Of a stretch of DNA of 12,077 nucleotides, positions 6,869-12,077 are shown piece by piece. Position 1 is the first letter of the stretch. Every line of letters starts with the position of its first letter. This stretch comes from Thermoplasmatota archaeon (GTDB lineage: Archaea; Thermoplasmatota; E2; DHVEG-1). The stretch lies in NCBI GenBank assembly GCA_018334795.1, contig JAGXLH010000049.1, forward strand, positions 1 to 12,077. Direction: 5' to 3'. The notes under the pieces were generated by a model. The model was not told the DNA's origin. It ran no database searches and saw only the letters and a list, made by a program, of their open reading frames with translations. The position numbers were made by a program, and so were the translations under genes.

Positions 6869-7657
6869 TTATTCTTCTTCAACTTTTGGGTATCCTGCAC
6901 CTTTAGCTTGTTCTATTGGTAATAAATCATATGCTATCGGTGGGAATAAATCTTGTAATCGAATTGACAAAACCTGAGCTATTGGAAATTGAATAACTCG
7001 TTTTTCTTTTTTAATACCATTAATCATAATTTTTGCAGCTTTATCTGGAGTGATCGATCCGGGTCGATGATACTCTTGGATCATTGGAGTTTCTACTGAA
7101 CCTGGTTTGATCGTAATGACATTAATGTCATATTCTTGTTTTGCTTCAGCACGAATGCTTTCCATCAGCCAGCTAATCGCTGCTTTACTTGCCCCATATG
7201 CACCCCAACCAGGGACTCCACGATGATCTGGTAGAGTGGATACAGCCGCAATGGTTCCTTCATGTTGCTTTTTCATCACTTTAAGAAGTTGTTCCGTGAA
7301 ATAAACAACACCCATGAAATTTATATCCATTGTTTGTTTGATAATGCTGCTATCAAATGTTTGAATCGGATTTGGCACCAGTATGCCAGCAGTCAAAATT
7401 GCTAAATCGATCTTTCCATAAGTTTTTAAGGTATGATCAATTGCTGATTTCACCTGGGATTTATGTTGAACGTCGCAGGTTTTATAGGTGATTTGTGTGC
7501 TTTCCGATTCCAGTGTTTCCTTTAATTTTTTTAATTTTTTTTCACGACGGGCAAATAATGCGAGTTTACACTGTTCTTGAGAGAGTAATTTTACGAGTTC
7601 TTCACCCATTCCGCCAGTTGCACCAGAAACTAAAATCACTTTATCTTTCAAATTCAT
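6869..7657 (-). CDS. Short-chain dehydrogenase/reductase (classical SDR)
   Basis: The 262-residue product is a classical SDR: NAD(P)H-linked oxidation or reduction of an alcohol/carbonyl on an unidentified substrate. It has the Rossmann loop SGATGGMGEE at 11-20, CDV at 61-63 contacting the adenine ring, and TAG at 89-91 where most members have NAG. The catalytic tetrad is complete: N113, S140, Y154 and K158 (YGASK). The substrate-side PGSVETP segment (185-191) is normal. ARR at 36-38, after the second strand, suggests a preference for NADPH. The frame stays open upstream to 7786, but I start at the ATG at 7657 because MNLKDKVILVSGATGG is the normal SDR beginning. A TTTAATT box lies 26 bases before that ATG and a GAGG sits 9 bases before it. 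Its hydrophilic C-terminus carries no membrane anchor. First gene of the minus-strand arm and probably its operon leader. Confidence 0.87.
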   Translation of the reverse strand: MNLKDKVILVSGATGGMGEELVKLLSQEQCKLALFARREKKLKKLKETLESESTQITYKTCDVQHKSQVKSAIDHTLKTYGKIDLAILTAGILVPNPIQTFDSSIIKQTMDINFMGVVYFTEQLLKVMKKQHEGTIAAVSTLPDHRGVPGWGAYGASKAAISWLMESIRAEAKQEYDINVITIKPGSVETPMIQEYHRPGSITPDKAAKIMINGIKKEKRVIQFPIAQVLSIRLQDLFPPIAYDLLPIEQAKGAGYPKVEEE

Positions 7658-7666
7658 AAGATATTG

Positions 7667-7686
7667 CCTCATTGTAAGCCAATTAA
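7667..7686 (-). promoter_or_regulatory. Promoter/RBS region of the minus-strand arm
   Basis: On the minus strand, TTTAATT (7680-7686) is centred about 26 bases before the SDR ATG at 7657, the distance expected for an archaeal TATA box driving a leaderless transcript. GAGG (7667-7670), nine bases before the same ATG, could instead act as a ribosome binding site on a longer transcript from a second candidate box (GGTTTTTATTG, near 7725-7737). Both support the 7657 start over upstream alternatives. Confidence 0.45.
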
Positions 7687-7802
7687 ATTCATTCTTGCTT
7701 TTCCTCACAGAATAACTTAAGAACTCAATAAAAACCTTTTCACTCATATAACAGATGTTAACTGAAGAAATCCCCTCTGTTTTCACACTTGTTAAAAGAA
7801 AA

Positions 7803-7810
7803 TTTAATAT
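7803..7810 (+). promoter_or_regulatory. TATA-like box for the plus-strand arm
   Basis: TTTAATAT is centred about 31 bases before the ATG at 7838, and no Shine-Dalgarno sequence precedes that ATG, so a leaderless transcript is likely. The gap from 7658 to 7837 (180 bases) otherwise holds only AT-rich divergent promoter sequence and no convincing small gene. Confidence 0.5.
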
Positions 7811-7837
7811 TCTATAGCTCAGATAGGCGAATTTGAT

Positions 7838-9448
7838 ATGACAAAAACAGTCCTTATCGGTATTGACGGAGCCACCCTGGATTTAGTCATACCATGGATT
7901 AAAAAAGGAAAATTACCCTCTTTTGCAAAAATAAAAAATGAAGGAGTGCACGGAAAACTCCGATCAACAACTCCATACTATAGCGCTCCAGCATGGGTTT
8001 CTATGGTAACTGGTGTTCAACCAGGAAAACACGGTATTTATGATTTTTTTCGAACAGATATTTGTACAAAAAATATAGTGAACTCCCGATATCGAAAGGC
8101 ACCAGCTATCTGGAAAATGCTTACTGATGAGGGAAAACGAAGCATTGTTGTCAATGTTCCAGGATCCTTTCCGCCTGATAAAATTAATGGAGTAATGATA
8201 ACTGGATTATTAACGCCCTCTCCAAATTCAAATTATACATATCCAAAAGAATTAAAAAAAGCATTAGTACCAGGTAAAATCGGTTCATATGTGCTTGAAC
8301 AAGTTGCAGTTGATGACATTCCAAAGAATCTTACTGCTCGATACGCCCCTGAAAAACTCACTGCTCAAATTAATAATATGACCATTTCTCATGGAGAAGT
8401 AACCATGAATCTGATGAAAATAGATGATTGGGATTTCACCATGGTAGTATTCCGAGGAACAGATGATGCACAACATTTATTGTGGGATAAAAAAGAGTTA
8501 ATTCTTTCTTGTTATCAACAAGCAGATGAGTATGTAGGGAAAATGATGGAGGAGTATCCTGAAGCAAATTTCATTCTTGTTTCAGATCATGGATTTGGAA
8601 AACCAAAAAAATATTTTTATGTAAACAATGCACTTTATAATGAAGGATATCTACAAACCACGTCGAATCCTACACATAATATGAATACCCTTTTTGCTCT
8701 TCTCTTTGATCGATTCAGTAGAATAATTTTTCATCTTGTACCATTACAAAAAATCGTTCGATCAGACATTGGTCGAAAACTAGTTTTATCCGGAAGCTCT
8801 CAGAGTGGTATCGATTATTCAAAAACAAAAGCAATGTATCATTCTGTGTGCTCAAGAGGAATTCGCATCAATCTCAAAGATAAATACGAACATGGTATCG
8901 TTGATCCAAAAGATTACGAATCCATTCGAGATGAACTCATCAAATTTTTAACAAATATCAAAGATCCTGAAACAGGGAAACGAATCGTAAAAAAGGTATA
9001 TACTAAAGAGGAAGTATATGGAAAAAACGCGGTTAATGATCCCTTGGATATTATTTTCGATCTGGAAGAGGAATATAGTGCTCAAGAACTTCTCCAACCA
9101 CCAGAAGGATTAAAAGAAATTTTTCGTTCTTCAAAAAATAAACTTTCAACCCTTTCCGAACCAGGTTTTTACGATTGGATGGGAGATCATCGGCCAAACG
9201 GTATTTTGTTTATGTATGGTAAAAACATTGTTCAAAACAAACAAGTAAACGCATCTATTGTTGATATTGTTCCTACTATTCTAGCAATGATGAATGTACC
9301 ACTTTCACCAGATTTTGATGGTAATGTATTAACCGAAGCCTTTAAACATCCAATAAAAGTGAAGAAAGCAACAAAGAAAAAACCATTACTTTCCACGAAA
9401 GAATTACAAGCAATCCACCAGTTGAAAAAAGATAATAAAAAATTGTGA
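7838..9448 (+). CDS. Alkaline-phosphatase-superfamily phosphohydrolase/phosphotransferase
   Basis: The 536-residue product belongs to the type I phosphodiesterase/nucleotide pyrophosphatase group (COG3379-like) of the alkaline phosphatase superfamily. Two-metal site residues are visible in order: D10 in LIGIDGA, the nucleophile region TTPYYSAPAWVSMVTG at 44-59 (S49 stands where Thr is common), D209/D210 and H213 in RGTDDAQHLLW, D250-H251 in LVSDHGFG, and H451 in GDHRPNG. The C-terminal ASIVDIVPTILAMMNVPL and DFDG also match the family. It has no signal peptide or membrane segment, so it appears cytoplasmic or peripherally attached; the tail is lysine-rich. The reaction could be phosphate-ester cleavage or transfer of a phospho-headgroup to a lipid or sugar. 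A UPF0104 membrane protein starts 43 bases downstream on the same strand, and the two probably work together. It is the first gene of the plus-strand arm. Confidence 0.86.
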   Translation: MTKTVLIGIDGATLDLVIPWIKKGKLPSFAKIKNEGVHGKLRSTTPYYSAPAWVSMVTGVQPGKHGIYDFFRTDICTKNIVNSRYRKAPAIWKMLTDEGKRSIVVNVPGSFPPDKINGVMITGLLTPSPNSNYTYPKELKKALVPGKIGSYVLEQVAVDDIPKNLTARYAPEKLTAQINNMTISHGEVTMNLMKIDDWDFTMVVFRGTDDAQHLLWDKKELILSCYQQADEYVGKMMEEYPEANFILVSDHGFGKPKKYFYVNNALYNEGYLQTTSNPTHNMNTLFALLFDRFSRIIFHLVPLQKIVRSDIGRKLVLSGSSQSGIDYSKTKAMYHSVCSRGIRINLKDKYEHGIVDPKDYESIRDELIKFLTNIKDPETGKRIVKKVYTKEEVYGKNAVNDPLDIIFDLEEEYSAQELLQPPEGLKEIFRSSKNKLSTLSEPGFYDWMGDHRPNGILFMYGKNIVQNKQVNASIVDIVPTILAMMNVPLSPDFDGNVLTEAFKHPIKVKKATKKKPLLSTKELQAIHQLKKDNKKL

Positions 9449-9491
9449 ATTCAACACGTTTTGCTTTCAAGAAAATTAATAAAACCATTTA

Positions 9492-10514
9492 ATGAGAAAC
9501 GGGATGCAGGTAAGTGTGGCACGGAAAAAATTTGCATTGATTAAAAAATTTTTACCTATCCTTGGATTGATTTTATTTGTTTATACAATTTATCAGCTTG
9601 ATATTACAGAAATCAAAGAAGCTTTTTTTGCTATTAATCCACTTTACATTCTACTTATTCTTCCCTTTACCTTGCCTCGTATTCTCCTTAGGAATTATGC
9701 ATGGAAACTGGTTCAGGAAGAACAAAAAATTCATGTACCCTACTGGATTTCAATGAATATTTTCCTTATTGGTTATTTTTATGGAAGTATAACACCAGGT
9801 TATTTAGGTCAATTAATGCGCATTCCTCATCTTAAAGAATATACCGGTGAACCATATGGGAAATTATTTGTTAATTCCACGATTGAAACAATCGTTCATA
9901 CCTTTTCAATATATATTATGATCCTTCTCGGTGCTTTTTTAGTGTTAAGTGATTACCCTGAACTTTTTATGATTGCTGCGGGTTGGATAATTATTTTCAT
10001 TATCATCCTCTTGTTCTTTATGCACCGGGATCGTGGAGAATGGTTTTTTAAATTCATGATTCGTTATTTCATCCCCAAAAAATTCAAATCATATCTGAAC
10101 CAATTTTCTGATACATTTTACCAAGATTTTCCTCGTATCAAGGCACTTTTATATCCATTGTTTGTTGGTGTTTTCACCTGGATAATTATTTTTTCGCAAG
10201 AATACATTTTGGTTCTGGCATTAGATCTTCCTATACCTTATCTTTACTTTATGTTATTATTTCCTTTAGCAAATGTTGCAGGTTTCATCCCAATAACCTT
10301 TGCGGGACTTGGAACTAGAGAAGTTACTGCGATAATTATTTTTTCCAGTCTTTTCAGTGTTGCAAATGAAAAAATCTTTGTTGTATCACTACTAGGATTT
10401 ATTCTCACTGATTTGTTCACTGGTTTCATCGGTTTTCTTGTGTCATTGCATGAAGCAAGAAAAAAAGGTACTACCATCAGAAAATTACGCGATCAGATTC
10501 TAAAAAGGGGTTAA
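9492..10514 (+). CDS. UPF0104/MprF-flippase-like integral membrane protein (copy B)
   Basis: The 340-residue protein has about eight membrane segments and the same family signatures as the protein at 4398-5378: FYGSITPGYLG at 96-106, NSTIET at 128-133, RGEWFFKFMIRYFIP at 181-195 and PITFAGLGTREV at 267-278. It probably carries or binds a lipid or lipid-linked substrate in the cytoplasmic membrane. The C-terminus adds a short basic cytoplasmic tail (ARKKGTTIRKLRDQILKRG) absent from copy A. It lies 43 bases after the phosphohydrolase on the same strand, so they are likely one transcript. An AT box (ATTAAT, 9475-9480) is about 26 bases before an in-frame ATG at 9504, so initiation at that fifth codon is a reasonable alternative. 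Substrate unknown; family assignment is good. Confidence 0.85.
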   Translation: MRNGMQVSVARKKFALIKKFLPILGLILFVYTIYQLDITEIKEAFFAINPLYILLILPFTLPRILLRNYAWKLVQEEQKIHVPYWISMNIFLIGYFYGSITPGYLGQLMRIPHLKEYTGEPYGKLFVNSTIETIVHTFSIYIMILLGAFLVLSDYPELFMIAAGWIIIFIIILLFFMHRDRGEWFFKFMIRYFIPKKFKSYLNQFSDTFYQDFPRIKALLYPLFVGVFTWIIIFSQEYILVLALDLPIPYLYFMLLFPLANVAGFIPITFAGLGTREVTAIIIFSSLFSVANEKIFVVSLLGFILTDLFTGFIGFLVSLHEARKKGTTIRKLRDQILKRG

Positions 10515-10606
10515 ACAATCATAAATCTGAAATACTTTCATTTTATTCACCTGTTTAACATAACTATGATAAAGACAAATCTTCTCAAAAAATTTTGTGA
10601 TGCATC

Positions 10607-11557
10607 ATGAACGGAGAGGGTATAGGTTTTGGAAAGGCTATTTTGTTCAATGAACACTTTGTTGTCTATGGGGTACCCGCGATTGTTTCAGCTATTGGAA
10701 AGTATACGGTAGCAAAGGCGCAATCTTTCGAAGAACCACGATTACATCTTATCGATAACCGAAATGCAACTCCTAGATATAAGGAGGATAAAAAAGATCA
10801 GCAAAAGGATTCAGTTCGCCGAATTATAGAAAAAATGGATTTGAATTTTTCTGATGAGGGTGTTGAAGTTGAACTTGCTGGAACCTTGTATGCAGCTAGT
10901 GGCATTGGTGCTAGTGCAGCATCATGTGTTGCTATGGCGCGGGCGTTATCTGAATGTTTTCAGTTGGATTTAACTGATGAGGAAATTAATCAGATTGCTT
11001 ATGAAGGTGAGAAAGGTTACCATGGAACCCCTTCAGGTATTGATAACACGGCTTCAACATTTGGAGGACTTATCTGGTTTGAAAAGAAAGAGGATCCTGT
11101 TATGGATCGAATTGATATTATGAATCCAGTTGAAATCGTGATGGGCAACACGGGTAAAGTTGCTGATACAACGGCAGCAGTTGCCGGTGTCAGAAATCGA
11201 AAGGAATCTCAATCAGATAAATATGCTGAGATATTCAAACGTGCTGAAAACATTGCGTATTTAGCAAAACAAGCATTCATTGATGAGGATTTACATGAAA
11301 TTGGAAAACTAATGAATGAGAACCATAAGTTATTACAGCAAATTGAGGTGTCCTCTAAAGAACTTGATTTTCTGGTTCGATTAGCGAAAGACTATGGTGC
11401 GTATGGAGCAAAACTTACAGGCGGTGGACTTGGTGGAAATATGATTGCATTGACTCCTGGAAGGAAATTACAGGATGAAGTTGCTAATGCCATTGAAAAA
11501 GAAGGTTTTCAAACATTGAAAACAAGTATTGGTGTGAAACGCCAAGGTGGTCTTTAA
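10607..11557 (+). CDS. mvk: Mevalonate kinase (GHMP family)
   Basis: The product phosphorylates mevalonate to mevalonate 5-phosphate in the cytoplasm, feeding archaeal isoprenoid lipid synthesis. The 316-residue length is normal. Motif 1 is GFGKAILFNEHFVVYGVPAI (7-26), the archetypal mevalonate kinase beginning. Motif 2, the ATP loop, is SGIGASAAS (98-106), departing from the usual PxxxGLGSSAA. GTPSGIDNTAS (140-150) carries the catalytic Asp D146 and is diagnostic for mevalonate kinase within GHMP kinases. Motif 3 is KLTGGGLGGNM (269-279). The start is an ATG preceded by a weak GTGAT (10597-10601) and no confident TATA box; the 92-base gap to the upstream gene leaves room for its own promoter. 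The stop is only 3 bases from the UbiD-family start, so the two form an operon. A different GHMP substrate is possible but less likely given both diagnostic motifs and the neighbour. Confidence 0.88.
   Translation: MNGEGIGFGKAILFNEHFVVYGVPAIVSAIGKYTVAKAQSFEEPRLHLIDNRNATPRYKEDKKDQQKDSVRRIIEKMDLNFSDEGVEVELAGTLYAASGIGASAASCVAMARALSECFQLDLTDEEINQIAYEGEKGYHGTPSGIDNTASTFGGLIWFEKKEDPVMDRIDIMNPVEIVMGNTGKVADTTAAVAGVRNRKESQSDKYAEIFKRAENIAYLAKQAFIDEDLHEIGKLMNENHKLLQQIEVSSKELDFLVRLAKDYGAYGAKLTGGGLGGNMIALTPGRKLQDEVANAIEKEGFQTLKTSIGVKRQGGL
11544..11550 (+). promoter_or_regulatory. Shine-Dalgarno sequence for the UbiD-family gene
   Basis: AAGGTGG inside the last codons of the mevalonate kinase gene lies 10 bases before the ATG at 11561. 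It is the strongest ribosome binding site in the window and marks the downstream gene as internal to an operon, unlike the leader genes that have TATA-like boxes instead. Confidence 0.6.
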
Positions 11558-11560
11558 AAA

Positions 11561-12077
11561 ATGGACTTACGCTCATTTTTAAAAAAATTAGAAAAAAATC
11601 AAAAACTAACTCGAATAAAAAAGCCTGTTTCCCATGAGTTTGAAGCAGCAAATATTATTTATTCACTTGATGAACAACCCGTTTTTTTTGATAATATAGA
11701 CGGATTTGATTTTTCATTGTTTGCAGGAATTACTTCATCTAGAAATATTATCGCTGAAGGATTAGACACGACGAAAGAAGAACTCTTGTTTAAACTGGTT
11801 GATGCATTAAAACATCCAAAGACACCAGATATTATAGATCAAGCTCCCTGCCAGGAAAACATCATTACTGATCCCGATCTTTCAAAACTTCCGATTCTTC
11901 ATCATCTTGAGGGTGATGGAGGCAGGTATTTATCAGCTTCTGTATGCACTATGAAAGATCCTGATGATGGTCGGAATGTTTCGTATCATCGAATGATGCA
12001 AATCGGAAAGAATAAGCTGACCGCTCGATTGATTAAGAAGCGGCAAACACGGACTACGTATGATAAGATCAATGGTG
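11561..12077 (+). CDS. UbiD-family decarboxylase, candidate anhydromevalonate phosphate decarboxylase (3' partial)
   Basis: The first 172 codons of a longer gene (family about 400-500 residues) run to the window edge without a stop. The N-terminal helix (MDLRSFLKKLEK) and the segment DLSKLPILHHLEGDGGRYLSAS at 106-127 are typical UbiD. They are followed by the prenyl-FMN/metal-site signature NVSYHR (N139, S141, R144) after DPDDGR. IGKNKLTARL at 148-157 is also shared with the family. UbiD enzymes use prenylated FMN, made by UbiX, for reversible decarboxylation. Because it is the immediate operon partner of mevalonate kinase, the best reading is the archaeal decarboxylase that turns trans-anhydromevalonate 5-phosphate into isopentenyl phosphate. 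The catalytic glutamates lie beyond the window, so a role on aromatic acids is not excluded by sequence alone. Family is secure, the specific role is inference. Confidence 0.82.
   Translation, partial: MDLRSFLKKLEKNQKLTRIKKPVSHEFEAANIIYSLDEQPVFFDNIDGFDFSLFAGITSSRNIIAEGLDTTKEELLFKLVDALKHPKTPDIIDQAPCQENIITDPDLSKLPILHHLEGDGGRYLSASVCTMKDPDDGRNVSYHRMMQIGKNKLTARLIKKRQTRTTYDKING

Noticed and set aside
6853..6900. GTG start of the adenylating enzyme at 6900, overlapping the SDR by 32 bases
   Set aside because: The added residues (QDTQKLKKNK...) are not family-like, no RBS is evident, and ATGs at 6852 and 6846 begin just after the SDR stop.
7658..7786. N-terminal extension of the SDR by 43 residues
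   Set aside because: It does not resemble SDR sequence, runs through the divergent promoter, and a conserved SDR start with an RBS and TATA-like box lies at 7657.
10515..10606. Possible terminator or small RNA in the 92-base gap before mevalonate kinase
   Set aside because: Only short T-runs and no hairpin or RNA signature that I can support.
10598..10607. Perfect 10-base palindrome TGATGCATCA touching the mevalonate kinase start codon
   Set aside because: Too short to form a stable hairpin without a loop, and the chance of such a palindrome is not small; kept only as a curiosity.

Overview
The window is AT-rich and reads as archaeal. The evidence is an archaeal-type threonyl-tRNA synthetase C-terminus, a PurP-type FAICAR synthetase, a GHMP mevalonate kinase followed directly by a UbiD-family decarboxylase, and AT-rich TATA-like boxes about 26-31 nt before several start codons, as expected for leaderless transcripts. 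The gene set would suit a Thermoplasmatota-type archaeon outside the Thermoplasmatales, but that placement is inference. Coding density is very high: no stretch over 180 bases lacks a gene, and there is no RNA gene, insertion sequence, CRISPR array or origin that I can support.

Left part (1-2224): the 3' end of thrS, then purP (purine biosynthesis), then a 5-formyltetrahydrofolate cyclo-ligase on the opposite strand whose end overlaps purP by 4 bases. A short divergent promoter region leads into a secreted protein of about 700 residues (2304-4406). It has a signal peptide, a right-handed beta-helix, a Ca-binding DxDxDG linker and a metzincin-like C-terminal domain whose zinc motif is degenerate (HHxxH instead of HExxH).

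Middle part (4398-10514): a divergent cluster that looks like envelope lipid or glycan chemistry. On the minus strand, running from a divergent promoter near 7.7 kb, are a short-chain dehydrogenase, a PaaK/CapK-like adenylate-forming enzyme and an 8-TM UPF0104/MprF-flippase-like protein. On the plus strand from the same region are an alkaline-phosphatase-superfamily phosphohydrolase and a second UPF0104 protein that is a clear paralogue of the first. The arrangement is nearly symmetrical: soluble enzymes in the centre with one paralogous membrane protein at the outer end of each arm. I propose it as a candidate surface-lipid or glycolipid modification system; its substrate is unknown.

Right part (10607-12077): mevalonate kinase and, 3 bases downstream, the start of a UbiD-family decarboxylase cut by the window edge. 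Together they suggest the modified archaeal mevalonate pathway, in which anhydromevalonate phosphate is decarboxylated to isopentenyl phosphate. Isoprenoid supply would fit beside envelope lipid genes, but the physical adjacency may be coincidental.
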